From Trichosphaerium sp. ATCC 40318 (Eukaryota > Discosea > Flabellinia > Trichosidae), in NCBI GenBank assembly GCA_038496445.1, contig JALMLS010000062.1, positions 124,001 through 188,000 of the forward strand: 64,000 bases of DNA, given 5' to 3'. Below, one piece after another: positions 1 through 12,045 of the stretch (the first letter of the stretch is position 1; each line of letters starts with the position of its first letter). Made by a program: the position numbers and the translations under genes. The notes beneath the pieces are model-generated. The model did not search any database, was not told the DNA's origin, and worked only from the letters and a program-made list of their open reading frames with translations.

Positions 1-806
1 TAAGAATATGAGCGCCTTGTAATGCTTTGATGCCTTCATCTGTTACTGAAGTGGTGGAAAGGCTAATAGTATGAACGCCTGAAAGTAGTTTTATAGCTTC
101 ATCACTGATATTACAGCGGTCAAGCTTAATGGTATGAACACCAGTCAGTGATTTGACACCTTCATCAGTTACTGAAGTGCCGCTAAGGTTAATGGTATGA
201 ACACCAGCCAGTGCTTTGACACCTTCATCTCTAATGTGTTGACAATCCGAAAGATCAATATTATGAACACCAGAAAGCGCTTGTAAGCCTTCATCTGTGA
301 TATTCTTACAGTGCTTAAGGTTAATGGTGTGAACACCAGAAAGCAATTTAACACCTTCATCTGTGATAGTCATACAGTGCTCAAGGTTAATGGTATGAAC
401 ACCTGAAAGTGATTTCATGCTTTCATCTGTAATGCTCACGCAATAAGAAAGATCAACGTTCTGAACACCAGATATTTCTTTGAGAATTATATCAGCGTGC
501 TTGCCCCTTATTTTGATTTTTGTAGATTGTACACCGCAACTATGTCTTACGAGCGCTTTTGCCTGGTCGACAGTACGCAAGGTAACGCTTTCGTATCCAA
601 TAACATCATGAATAATAGAAGCAAGCGCATTGCATGTTTGACAAGCTGCAAATCGCGCTTTTGTAGTTTTCCGTAGAATAAAAGCTAGAATCTCCGTAGG
701 CAAGTCCAAAACGCATGTTTGTGCGCTAATATGATGTTTAGCGCACTAATTAGAGTATTAAAGCGTTTACGTACCTTGGTACGTTAGTTTTAGAGGCTAT
801 CGACAT
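1..806 (-). CDS. F-box-like leucine-rich-repeat protein (3' end outside window)
   Basis: Two exons are visible. The first begins ATG at 804-806 (MSIASKTNVP) and is joined across a 49-nt intron (774..726, GTACGT...ATTAG) to a long exon that runs off the window. After the junction an F-box-like helix pair starts with LDLPTEILAFIL, followed by at least eight irregular LRRs of about 24 residues built on ITDEGxKxLSGVHTINL. The type is the cysteine-less 'DEG' LRR common in protists and giant viruses. The F-box would bind Skp1 of an SCF ubiquitin ligase and the LRRs a substrate; this role is inferred from the architecture only. The C-terminus is not in the window. A short relative lies at 55.96-56.23 kb. 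Confidence 0.8.
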
Positions 807-1242
807 CGTAATCAATAAATCTTTTGTTTTACCGGAGTTTGTTTTTATTTCGAAATAAAAGTCAGCTAATTTCGTGTTATTTTGTCCATGCATTTTGCGT
901 GTCAAAAGTGAGATACATACAGCACTTTATATTGCTACAAGTTCATTGAGGATGAGCCCAAAACACCGGTTCTGTTCGGTCATTACAGTAGGTACAGAAT
1001 TATCAACATTACTGTCAACCAAGAACTCCAGGATCATTGCTAAAAGCAGACCTTTGCCCGGTGTTATTGTAGGTACAGAATGCGTGCCAATTAGTTTGAA
1101 GTGCGTTAGTTGACAAGTTGAAGGTGAAAGCAAAAGCAAGGTAATGCTAATAGGAAACCTCTAAACCAGTAGCTACTACATCTCCCACTATATCGCAAAC
1201 ACGACGTCAGAGTATATTTACAAATTCTTTATTAATAAACAA
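807..1242. other. Intergenic, no gene recognised
   Basis: The stretch lies between the start of the F-box/LRR gene and the stop of the sirtuin-Kelch gene, both read leftwards. Short ORFs occur on both strands (874-1139) but show no family motif, no convincing splice continuation and overlap antisense. It most likely holds the LRR-gene promoter and the 3' UTR of the upstream gene. Confidence 0.5.
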
Positions 1243-4200
1243 TTACTGTGGTAGTGCCATAGTATGTATATCAGAGTAGAATGACGTTGGCGTGTATGGA
1301 ATACCAGCACCCATAGAAACGAGTACTTGCCGTCTACCAATCTTGCACATTGCATGGAAGAATCTAGGACCAGGTGGAGCACCTCCTTGCTTTACACGAT
1401 GCATTTTTCCACGTGCTATTTTACAACAATAAGTTTCAAAAAAAAAGAGACTCGTTAAAACAAGAGGTTAACGTACAGACATCAAAGATGAATAACTCCT
1501 TAGAAATAACTCCAGATAAAGCACCACCATAAGTGAATATCCTTGGGTAGTCATCACTTGGAAGCACATCTGCAGTATGCCACTAAAACATATAAGATTA
1601 AATTACTTTTCTTTGAAATTGGTTTAAAAATTTTGACTAAACAAACACGTACAGCCATGCCATGGAAGAACGGAGGAAATTGGAAAGGTATTTTCTCCCA
1701 AGACATACTATCTAATCTCAAACAGAACACTTCCTTTGAGAAATGTTCCATGCCATTCTCAGAAGAGTAACCGCCAATGAAAAACACTTTGTTTCCAATA
1801 ACAGTAGCAGAAGCTCCATCTCTTGCCGAAGGACCTTCATTCGTTGTCTTAACATTTGACCACGTGCCAGTAGCTAATCAAAATAACGTTAGTAACCTAT
1901 TGTCCCTATCAAACACTAGTATATACGTACTTGTATCCAAGCAAAGCAAGTCATCAAAGAAGTCTTCTGGAACAATTGTCGAACCACCAAAGATATAAAT
2001 TTTGTGATCCTTTGTAAAAACTGATTGGAATGATCTTGGTGCTGGTATATCTCCGTCACATTTCATCTTTTCCCATGTTGATGTTGTACTATCAAAAACA
2101 TGTACATCATTGAAATAACGCTCATCATTTTCTCTTGGTTTGAAGCAGCACGAACCGCCAAAGATGTAAAGTTTTTTGTCTAAAAAAAGAAGAACAAAGT
2201 AAGAAATCTCATCAATCTTATCGCTTTTTGACGGCTTTACTTACTTATTGCAACAGCTGAATGTCCTGATCTTGCACAAGGAGTTTCTTCAGTTGATTTG
2301 CAGAGCGCCCAACTCATAGTGCTAAGATCCAAAATGCGTAAATCGCCATAATATTTTTTTTCTTGGCTATTCTCAAAGTATCCACCAAAGACGTATACTT
2401 TACCGTCAATATATGTCATACTAGCACCAGAACATTTCTCTGGACCATCTCCAGATGTTTGTAGAGCGCCAGGCCAAGATACTAGATTACCAAGTTGAGC
2501 TACTTTCTATTAAATGGTTAGTGCTTAGAACACAAAAAAAAATGGAAAAGAATTCGAAAATGGAATTAGCGTTCGTACTTTCATTTTCTCTTCTAGTTCT
2601 TCTTTTGTTTGTTTAACTTTTGCTGGCTTTAATGTAGGCATTTTTTCTTGAGGTATAACCTCGTTAACAACCCATTTGCCAGTCAAAGGATTATACGCAA
2701 GAGGGTAAGCAACAAGGTAATCCTTGTCTTTAATAGGTATATCTAAAATCAATGCAGGTTCATTATAATGGCCCATAAAGTACAATTTGATTTTAATCGA
2801 ATCTAGTAGGACACATAAGTACAAATCAGTCACAATAGAGCGCTGTTGTGCAACGTGAAAGGTGCGCAAAGGAAAAAACCGACTTACCTTCAGCTGGGCA
2901 CTTAACTTCCAAAACAAAGTCGTCACGTCTTTGTTTAAGTGCTACCTTCGTTTTATCATCCTTTAAGTATTCCACTCCCTCCATAAAAGTAGCAGCAATG
3001 TTTGTATCATCAATACCTAACCAATCTTCGTCAGAAAAAGAAAAAAACCCGAAACTTATAAAACTACTAACCAGTTACTGTTAGCGCAATCTTATCTCCT
3101 TTCTTTTCGTAATTGACACGGAGAAGTCTTTTGAGTATAAAAGGTGGTATCTCTAACCCAAGTTCCTTCATGATAGCGATCATCAAGTCATCAGTTTTTG
3201 TAAAAACACGAATTTTTGATAGCCTATCAAGTGGCGTTTTCTGTAAATTACAAATCGCCAAGGTTTCGTTTGTTCCAACTATAAAAAACATACCATAAGC
3301 ACATTATCGAGACAGTACTATAGATTACCTTTTTTAGGCATCCAGCATGCTGGAGATACTGTCAATGAAGAGCCAAGTACAAGCATAAAGTCACACTGTT
3401 CAGTGTTTTCCCATGCGTATCCAATTACTTTCTCTGGTAGAGACTCACCAAAATTAACAATAGAATCTTCCAATTCACCATAGCACCTTGATATTGTAAT
3501 ATTAGTACACAACACAAACATGCACGTGGGATCGAAGAAAACAGAAGAAAGGTACCCTGGTACAGAGCATATTCTGCCTGTTTTATGATCCTTAACGGAT
3601 ACAGCGTAGCTGGCAGTAGCGTCAAAGTCGCGTATGTACTCTTTACCGCATTTAGAGCACTTTTCTAAGTTGGTATTGCCGTGCAGTTCTGCAATCTACG
3701 CACTGTAAGCAAAAAAGAAGGAAAAAAAAAGCAAAAAACAAGAAAAACAGTTTAATGCTTGAAATTGTATTCGTACGCGAGACGGTTTAATACCAGTTTT
3801 GCGGTGAATTCCATCACAGTTTTGGCTGATGAGGAGTTTTAAAAGTCCTTCGTCTTGTAATTTAACTAAAGCCATATGTGTGGGCGTAGGCATCGCTATT
3901 GAAAGGGTTAATAACAAGCGTGGTGTCAGAGTTTCAGCGAATACCTTTTAACGTCCCAACAACAGGTTTAGTACGCTTACCGCCTGTCGCAGCAAGCGTC
4001 CATACGCCCTCAGGACCTCTGTAATCAGGGATGCCTTAAAACAACATTAACAACAATTTCTTTACTTCATAACGCGTTTTATACTTACCAGCTGCAGTAC
4101 TAATACCAGCACCTGTAAAAACACAAAAATGTTTTGCCTTACGAATCAAATCCGCTATTTGCTGAGCCTATGTATATTATAAGCGTTTTTACGACGTATT

Positions 4201-4286
4201 TAGCAATAAACCTTTTCTGTAACGCTTTCTATAGCTTCATTTCTCTCAATAAGTTGTTCTGGATCTGCATGTGCGGTCCAAGCCAT
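1243..4286 (-). CDS. Class IV sirtuin fused to Kelch repeats
   Basis: About 13 exons give one protein of roughly 750-800 residues. The start MAWTAHADPE is chosen because RIC8 ends only 131 bp upstream. Residues about 25-280 are a SIRT6/SIRT7-type deacylase: GAGIS at 44, PDYRGPEGVWT, QNCDGIH at 106, catalytic His in ELHG near 126, zinc cysteines near 134, 137, 163 and 168, LGSSLTV, and NLQKTPLD near the end, then LGLEIP as in SIRT7. A linker of about 130 residues with a beta-rich look (WLGIDDTN, LYFMGHYNEP) leads in phase into four or five Kelch blades marked YVFGGY, YIFGGS, YIFGGS, FFIGGY and FTYGGA. The known role of the family is NAD-dependent removal of acyl groups or ADP-ribosylation of chromatin. 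The Kelch half would be a protein-binding propeller. The join rests on an intron at about 2576-2507 with frame kept on both sides. A cDNA could still show two transcripts. Confidence 0.82.
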
Positions 4287-4417
4287 TGCTATAATGTTTT
4301 AAAGTGTTTGTATTAGTTGTGTTTTATTTTTATCGTCTTGTACTTGTCACAGGGACGGAGTTCTGTTTGTTGAAAGTAATTACTTTTATTGAATTTGAGA
4401 GGGTCTTGGAGACGATT

Positions 4418-6635
4418 CTACGTATGTAACATCGTAGCTACTAACTCCTCTGCAACAGAACTTGTTGTACTGCAACACTAGATCGATTCTCAAGATTTTT
4501 TTGTTTTTGTGTATTTCATTGTTTGCTATTCCTTTTACAGTACAACGTATTATTTTAATTACCACCATCAAGGTATTTGCCCATACCAAACATATTCCTA
4601 TTAACCTTTTAGACAGTCTACAAAAAAAAGCAAAATGTGTGCATGATAAAAACGCACCTCATGGCGAGTTGACCTGCAGCCGGTCCGAAACCAACCAATT
4701 TAATAAACACTTTATCTAAAGCAAGTAGTGAGACTTAGAAAAGGGTGCAGAAAAACAATAAACAGTAAAACGGTTACAAACTCTGAGCATTACTACGTAC
4801 CGTTTTCGCCACAAATTTGAAACATAAGTTCGTTTGCAAAGTACTTATCTGCTTCTTTTAATGACATGAGGAAAGGTATGAGCTTGTTTCCCATACAAGG
4901 ATAATCCTTTTGAGCTGTCCTAAAGACCACAAATCAGTTTTTTGAGGAGCAGTCTACTTTTATGCGTACTCTACGGCTGGTTTTCCTACTTCTAACTCAA
5001 GTTCTACGCCCAAATCGCGATGAGGAAACATTTTCTCCAAAAAGTACCGTTGTGCAGGTACAAAATTGTGTGCAATACAACACAAGAGCATAAGTAGTTG
5101 AATAGGACATTCGCTACGATAAGGTAAATACAAAATGACTTTGCGTAGTGCGTAGAATATTTACGCACTTTGGAATTCTTTCTAATGTTATTTCCAATAG
5201 CTCCATTAGCGCTCCGAGTGTTTTCTCACTCTGGGAGATACCTTTTGGTTGTAGAATGATTGTGATAAACTTTGTTGGGATGTTCAGGAAACAGTTAACA
5301 ACCTAGAAAACATGGATTAGAGTCAAGTATAATACAACCAAGCGAATGGTAAAGATGTAGATTGAACTTGTTTTTTGATCCCAAAACACCTCTTTGTACC
5401 TGTTCTTTGTATTGTAACACCTCAACATGCTTTTCTGTAGCATAAAGTACTTGCAAAGATGATTTGATCAACCTAAGTCACCCATCAACGCCAAAAAATC
5501 TACCGACGAGAAAATAAAGAGAATACTTACGACTCAAAATTTGGTACAACTTTTTCATACGATTCTTTTTCTCCCTAAGCTTGTGTTAACAACCCAATTA
5601 CAAAAATGCATTATACTCACCTTAGCTAATGCGCCTAGACTCACAGTGAGGTTAAAAACAATGCGTAGCACCTCAAAAAGTGCTTTCGGCCGCTTTGCAG
5701 GGAATTCTTTTACCAGTTTTTCAAAGTACTACAAATCAGACTTAGAACGACTAAACACGCGATAAAAATAACTTACAACGCCAATAATCTGCAAACAGCC
5801 AAGTTCTTGTAATTTTTTGACAGAAGCCTGGTATACTTCTTCTTGCTTTGGAAATGATACTAAGCAAAGCAATCGCGCATGTGCAAATAATACTTCATCA
5901 TCATAAGCACTTGTATCCTTCACAAAGTAAGTTAGAATTTTGCGCATATTTTTTTTTGAGAGAAAGAAAAACTCGATGTCTTTCTTAGTTTTTCCTTACC
6001 TTGAATAAGTTTAACACTGACGTGACTCCATCCATATCCATAAAAAATTGCATACAATCCATCTCGCTTCCATTCATATGTATCATTACAACGCACTTAG
6101 CAGCTTCTTTCATTATTATTGGAACAAATTTAGGATTTGCAATATCTAGTCCACTCCATTTCATGCAATGGCGATAAAACTATATCACGGCATTAGCTAA
6201 TTTTTTTTGATAGCTCAGCAGCACAATACGTACAGTCTTGGTAAAAATGGGATCACTTTTTCGGGTTTCCCTTGATAGCGTCTTTAAACTAGCAAAAACA
6301 AGGGATAATTCTAGGGTTTGGCGTCAAAACGCGTATGGACTATTAGCGCGGACCTTTGTCGTTGGTTTCATCCAAAGTGTAAACTATTTTCATCAAATGA
6401 TTGACAAGCGTTTCTTTGATGTCTATGCCATAGCGTGGTATGAATCGCATAAACTCTAATAATGTAAGGCGAGGCTTCTGTGAAAGAACTTACTCTCGTG
6501 CGCATCAACGAACGCTTGGAGTGCAGAAACGCGCTCTGGAGTTTGTGGTGATGTATCTAGGATGTTCTGGAGGTAGTTTACTTGGTCTGTTTCGTTAACA
6601 TCCGCAGTAGTGTCTAAAGGACCTTGCACCGCCAT
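4418..6635 (-). CDS. RIC8/synembryn, G-alpha chaperone and exchange factor
   Basis: The start ATG at 6633-6635 begins MAVQGPLDTTADVNET; the stop is TAG at 4418-4420 in the splice model preferred here. The best landmarks are the FANELMFQICGEN exon (about 4797-4875) followed by FIKLVGFGPAAGQLA, which matches the conserved 'FIKYTGYGNAAGLLA' stretch near the C-terminal end of RIC8. The 5735-5947 exon (ILTYFVKDTSAYDDEVLFAHARLL) matches the armadillo-like region. RIC8 proteins fold nascent G-alpha subunits and act as GEFs for monomeric G-alpha in the cytosol. The C-terminus is short: no acidic phospho-tail typical of animals is seen. The last two exon joins are the least certain part. Confidence 0.72.
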
Positions 6636-7026
6636 GATTGCTTTTCCTTGAGCAAAATTAACCTCTATCCGTTATTTATGATTCTTTAATTAAATATATA
6701 GGTGTAAAGCGCACTAAAGGAGCGCAGGTGGTAGCAAACGTAATGTTTCTGATTTTTCTGCTGTACTAGTTAAAACGTACCCTTTTAGAACCTAGCAAAC
6801 TACAGATAAGTGCCAATCACTCTTATCTTGAACAATAAAGCTACAAAAAAATAGTCAAACTTTGTTCTCATTTGATTAAAGTCCAACGGTTTAATATTGT
6901 CACCAAATGATGTATAAATCCTTTTACGTGCGTTAAATAAGGAAATAAGAATGCTAAACAAAGGTTACTCATTTTTTTTAGCTGCTGGCGTATTTGGTCT
7001 GCGTATCTGTTGTGCTTGCGCATAAT
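6636..7026. other. Promoter-type intergenic region
   Basis: The region lies upstream of the RIC8 start. It is AT-rich with no ORF that continues across splice sites and no family motif. It probably carries the RIC8 promoter and possibly a promoter for the weak plus-strand candidate that follows. Confidence 0.4.
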
Positions 7027-7660
7027 CATGGCTCTGGAACTCCTAAAAAAAGAAGTGGAGCAAGAGAACACGTACACGTTAATGGAGGTCAATAAACCGC
7101 TTTCAAAAAGTTGTCTTATGGCGTGCAGGGTACAGAAAAGGAGAAGGACTTCACATGCAATGCAAAGACGCCAAAGGAAAATGGGGAAAAGGCCCAAAGT
7201 GTCAAGAGGTATAAGACAAGCGATTTGCGCCGTTTTTATACCCAACAATTAAACTGCTTTTTTTTTTATTAGACAGGCGAAGAAATGACGTTTCCTTTTG
7301 GCCAAGATAATGCAGACGTGCACTTGGATTTTGGAGCATGATGGAGACTATGAGCATTTTTCTCGGTTAATCGATCGCTCAGGTACTCTCTGTTTGTAGT
7401 GTTTAATAATGGCTCCATTAATGCGTTATACATGTTAGTCGTGCTTCTTTAAGGGGCTAACAAAATGTTGTAGACAACTGGCAATGTCGGTTCAAAATGT
7501 CGCCAAAAATGGAATTTTGGATACCTTTTTATATCCCTATTTGGGGCATTGTAGAACGTACTCATATTCATATTAACTCACATATAAATTTTATATTCCA
7601 TACAAATCCTCGCAACGTACTCATGGGTGCAACTGCGTATCCTGGTAAGCAATAAAACAA
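7027..7660 (+). CDS. Possible small multi-exon gene or gene remnant
   Basis: I do not recognise a family. An ATG at 7027 opens MALELLKKEVEQENTY, and several segments look coding once short introns are removed: a Sushi-like cysteine stretch (MQCKDAKGKWGKGPKC, about 7160-7210), EHDGDYEHFSRLIDR (about 7338-7381) and PRNVLMGATAYPG (about 7610-7645). They are in different frames, and no splice model I tried links all of them, so this is either a gene with exons I could not place or a decayed gene. The minus-strand ORF across 6868-7248 has no supporting motif. Confidence 0.22.
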
Positions 7661-7920
7661 TGTAGAAAAAAAACCTCGAGAAAAAAACTGATAATTTCGT
7701 AAAAACAAATAACACTAGCGTGTTTTCTTTATTGTTGCTCAGTCAGGGAGACCTACAAAAGGTAGCTCAATAAAATGTAAGTATGATCTTAACAGGTTTA
7801 TCATTTTTATCCAAGTTTTGCCCATAGTTAATTTAGAGTACAGTTTAATTAGGTAGGTTGTACATTTATTTACAAAGTTATCTTACTTTTCCAGCCACAC
7901 CTCTGCTATGCGCTGTTGAT
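7661..7920. other. Intergenic, nothing recognised
   Basis: This stretch precedes the stop codon of the leftward DUF4395-type gene. It holds A- and T-rich runs and no supported ORF, and is probably 3' UTR sequence. Confidence 0.4.
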
Positions 7921-10088
7921 TCACATTTCGTTCGTCATTTGTCGAGTTTTCATTATTTCGAAAAGCATAGTGCATTTCTGACACACTGGTTTCGGAATAA
8001 CACCGAGCATTATTAATACTGAGAACATGATACATCCCATACAAATAGAAAAAACTGCTTCTAACCCTACTGCAATACAAAGCGAACTCAAGAACTACAT
8101 CAAAACACAATAAGACTAAGGAAAAAAAAAAGGTTCACGTGCCAGGTATGTAATATCCTTGGTTGTTGTGTATCGCAGTACTATAGCTACACTCACAAAA
8201 ACAAAGCCTACAAACTGTGCAAAACGCTTAGGAGGACCAGGCTTGTAACTAGGGAGCGATATGATTTTGTACAAAACTGGCTTTGCAACATATAGCACGA
8301 ACCATGCCTTGTACTCCAATGTTAGTAAACCCGTAGGTATACATTGTTTAAATGTACCTCTGGTGATAGTTTAGGACCGAATGTAGCTCGAAGTAGAAAT
8401 CCAGAACAGATCCACATTAGTAGATAAGGAAAATTAAGTGTGTAGTCTAAAATGATTGCAACAAATATTTCTAACAATAAAAGGACTGATTTTGCCCTGA
8501 CCAAGTGCGAGTCTACAGGATGTGGATATTGAAACCAATCGGATAATTTCTTTGGTGGGTTAACCCATATAGGCAGCTCCTATATATATGTTAAATGTAT
8601 CCATGTGCAAAGGATTGGTAAGAGTGTCACGTACTATTTGAGCTGCTAGATCAATATCCTCTGACCCAAATGTTGTACATTTAACTCTGCCTTTTTTAGC
8701 ATCAACACTTAGTTTAACAACACTAGAACTCTTCAAAGATTCAGCTATTATTGATTCTCTGGTTACTTCCCCGTTTTTGATCATTATACTCGAAAATATC
8801 AGCAGTATAAACTGAAGTACAACAACGACGCTTTCTGAGAAAAAAGTTAATTTAATAGCACAATGTTTCTTCATGCCTGTCATTATGTAGAATGCTAAAC
8901 GTCTTTCGATTATGTTATATTGCAAGAGTAAGGAAATTAATATGCTAAATGAAAGGAGTGCTATGCCACAACTTGTAATCAGCGGAAGAATTACTACGTT
9001 TTGAATGAATAGTTCTCTTTTCTGTTGCAAAAAACAATCAGTGTTATGTTGTCAAATTTATTCACTCACGTTGTCTTCATGTAGAAGTTTCATGCTTGAT
9101 GCGTTTAAATAAGCAATAGGATATAGAATAAAAGCCATCGATACCAGCAGTAGAGCGCATGCAATGCTGAAAACCCAAAGATGTGACATGTTTGGCAGCA
9201 AAACCATCTTGAAGTGTTAGTGTCACTGTTTAAAAAGTTAAATTATATCGCACCAACAGCGGAGCTACCAATGAAAGACTTAATAAGATAAGTACTATTG
9301 GAATGGAGATAAGGCATGCTTTGTGGATGTTGATATGTATTTTTTTTGAATCATGAAATTGGCTCCTATTAATCTTTATTTAAATTTGGTTTTCCTTCAA
9401 AACGTACCAGAATGGCACAAGTGCAGCGAAAGCAGCTAATGTTAAAAATCCCGATATGTTCCACAGCCACTCATTAAGTGGTTTAGGAAGGTCATTTGGA
9501 ACTCCAAAGATCCGTAAACAGGAGAAAAAGACAAACACTGTACAAAAGTTAATATGATCTTTTTTCTGTTGTACAAGTTGAAAAGAACCGGAGTTGTTTA
9601 TTGACAATAAAGTGTAAATTGTGTCTGACTAGCGCACCTAAAGAAGAAGCAAAAGAGAAGCCAAGGGTATTGTGGCCAAAGACTACGCTTCCGCTACGTA
9701 GAAACCTAATGTTGTGTCAAAACAACAATAAAAAAACCACGTTTTTTTCGGCGTCGGTTCGTACCTTACAAGGATCTTACACGCCAATCCAATTGTAACA
9801 AACAAGAACGACAATAGTACTATCGAATAATAATACTTGAGTGCCAAATGCCATGAGTCTTTGCACCCAGCGGTTCCGTAACGCGGACAGCAAACTATGG
9901 TCCTATTCATTGCATACAAAAAACCATTAGGCCTAATAAGGGAAGTTAAGTTGTATTAAATTAACGAACTTGGCGGAGTTTCCTAGATGCTCAACAACTT
10001 CTGAAACCACAAAATAAGTCTTGTCGTTTTGCCAATTGTGTGCTGAATTTTTTTTTCGAATACGGCCGGGAGGTGACTTATTCCATGT
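7921..10088 (-). CDS. Multi-span membrane protein with C-terminal DUF4395-like domain (5' end unresolved)
   Basis: The most upstream exon I can support starts at 10088; a signal-peptide exon further up was not found. An extracellular Cys-bearing segment (MNRTIVCCPRYGTAGC) precedes at least seven hydrophobic helices between about 9850 and 8580, including LPLITSCGIALLSFSILISL. After a soluble stretch (VVKLSVDAKKGRVKCTTFGS) comes the C-terminal domain: LLRATFGPKLSPEV, then PGPPKRFAQFVGFVF and GLEAVFSICMGC before the stop TGA at 7921-7923. These three motifs match what I remember of DUF4395, a family best known in bacteria as a small membrane protein. Function is unknown. The last intron (8138 to about 8058) is chosen to keep frame into GLEAVF. 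Confidence 0.68.
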
Positions 10089-10322
10089 CTATAAGCCACT
10101 AATTTAGCAACTGTTTGATCCAATGTGTCACAATGAAGATTTTTACGCATTTGACGCCTCACCGAGGTAGTGGTACGCGATTTAAATGTGCATTTCACTA
10201 ATACAACTAAAAACGCTCAAAATCGCGTGTTTAGGCTCTAAAATGTATGTATTACATATTAATACATTGTTTTAGAAAAATACCGGTTGTACTCCACACA
10301 AATACCCACACGCAAAAAACAG

Positions 10323-11981
10323 GGTCACTGGCTATCACAACAAAACCAGAAAGACTTTTTTGAGCAATTAAAAGATGTATTTGGCATAAAAGACCTTGAT
10401 GACTGGTATAATATACGCTGGCAGGACGTTGTAGATAATGGTGGCAAAGGAGTACTTGCACGGTAACGTCTAACCGCAAAATTCAATCATTCCAAAAACC
10501 AAAATCCGAGCGATTTTTGATTTTCTTTTAAATCTCGTTCAGGTATGATAATTCACTTGCAAGTGCGTTAAAATCAGTATATCCAAGTCATAATTGGCGT
10601 GTATGGTGTTTTAAGTAAGCTTAGATGAGATTAAAGCCTGGAATTTAATTTAAACTAGATCAGTGCCTGCAGGGTTTTGGAATACAATGAAAAATCAGCA
10701 AAGTCTTTTTAACGATATGGCACAAAGCTTGAATTATAAGATATTAGATGATTGGCATAATATAACTCTTACGGCTATAGCTGAAAGAAACGGTGGAGGG
10801 CTTCTATATAATAGGTACGTTAGATCTAACGGCATTGACACGAATTCATTGAATTAACTTTCAGGTTAGATACTGTAATTCTCCTGTAGCAGCTCTTCAA
10901 GCTATTTACCCTGAGCACCCATGGCGTTTGAATATGTTTAGGTATACAATTTAAAACATCTAGAATGTTAGGCTCACTTCTAAAAAAGGCAATCTCCTCA
11001 ACAACAATATTCACGTGGTCATTGGGGAGATCAAGATAATGTTCTTAACTTTATCCGAAGTACGGAGTTTTGTTTTTCGTTTTCTTCTTCGATTTCTTGC
11101 AAGGGTTTATGGTTTCTAATGCATGTATTATTGTAGCTGCTGAACAAGAGCTTGGTATTAGTAGAATAGATGAATGGTATAGAGTATCTCAAGATCAAAT
11201 TAAAAGAGTCGGTGGAGGTGGTTTACTTCATTATTACCCTGGTATTCTTCAACAATATTATCCTGAAGAGGATTGGCACTTTACAGAGTTTTCCAGACAA
11301 GAAAAAAAGTCGACACAGAGGTGCATGCTCAAGGCAGACAATTGAAACAAACATTTTGGTTTTTTTTCGTTCATTCTGTTGTTCTAACAAGTGAGACGTA
11401 CTTAGACTGTTATGTGTTGGGGTAAAGTATGCTCTACCAAAGTATGATGTATTAGAGGAGTATTGTATAACTGATGATGATGTGATGGGCATGTATATTG
11501 TTGTAGACGTGTATGTTCCAGAGTTGAAGTTAGCTCTTGAATATCAAGGTACAAAAACCTTTTATAGTAATGTTAAAGTATGACGTTATGCACTAGGAGA
11601 GCACCATTATCATGATGTAAATATATCACGATTTCAACCTGCTTCAGTTCAACGTGATCGTGATATTAGGAAACGACAGATTTGTAAAGAAATGGGTTAG
11701 ATTTTGAGAATTTGGTTTAGTACTAGTGATATTCTAATTAGTTGTTAGGCATAACTGTAATTGCCATACCCTATTGGTGGAAAGGTGATAGAGATACAAT
11801 ATCAGCAACAATAGCACACTACAGGTAAGCACTCGAAGTAATTTTTTTCATTCTTTAAAACTGCGTTTTCAAAGACCTAAAAACTTTGTTTGTTATAAAC
11901 CCTTACATGTTGCTCAGGCCTGATATAATGTTGGATGTACCAGAAGGCATTCCACCTTTATTGGAATCGTCTTTCCGATAG
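10323..11981 (+). CDS. DDWY/DEWY-type repeat protein with C-terminal Vsr/PD-(D/E)XK-like nuclease domain
   Basis: At least eight exons are seen; a first exon with the start codon was not located. Three tandem modules of about 80 residues recur, each with a Gly-His-Trp or Gly-Phe-Trp entry, a helix, a D(D/E)W(Y/H) core, a GG(K/G)G(V/L)L turn and a closing YP(S/E)xxW. Examples are LDDWYNI with NGGKGVLAR, LDDWHNI with NGGGLLYNR, and IDEWYRV with GGGGLLHYYP. The C-terminal part (about 11425-11981) has the layout of a Vsr-like PD-(D/E)XK fold: MYIVVDVYVPELKLALEYQG, then HHYHDVN, RDRDIRKRQIC and ITVIAIPYWWKGD. The acidic residues and EYQG are where catalytic residues of such nucleases fall. Proteins of this layout exist in other protists but I know no proven function. 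Confidence 0.65.
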
Positions 11982-12045
11982 CATATGCTATAAATCCCAC
12001 GAAGTGTATAATAAACATGTAAAAACTTTCCACAAAAAGATAAGT

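Noticed and set aside
874-1139. Overlapping plus and minus ORFs of about 70-79 residues
   Set aside because: They overlap on opposite strands, show no family motif and do not extend across splice sites.
6868-7248. 126-residue minus-strand ORF
   Set aside because: Cys/Phe/Leu-rich with no motif, and opposite to coding-like plus-strand segments.
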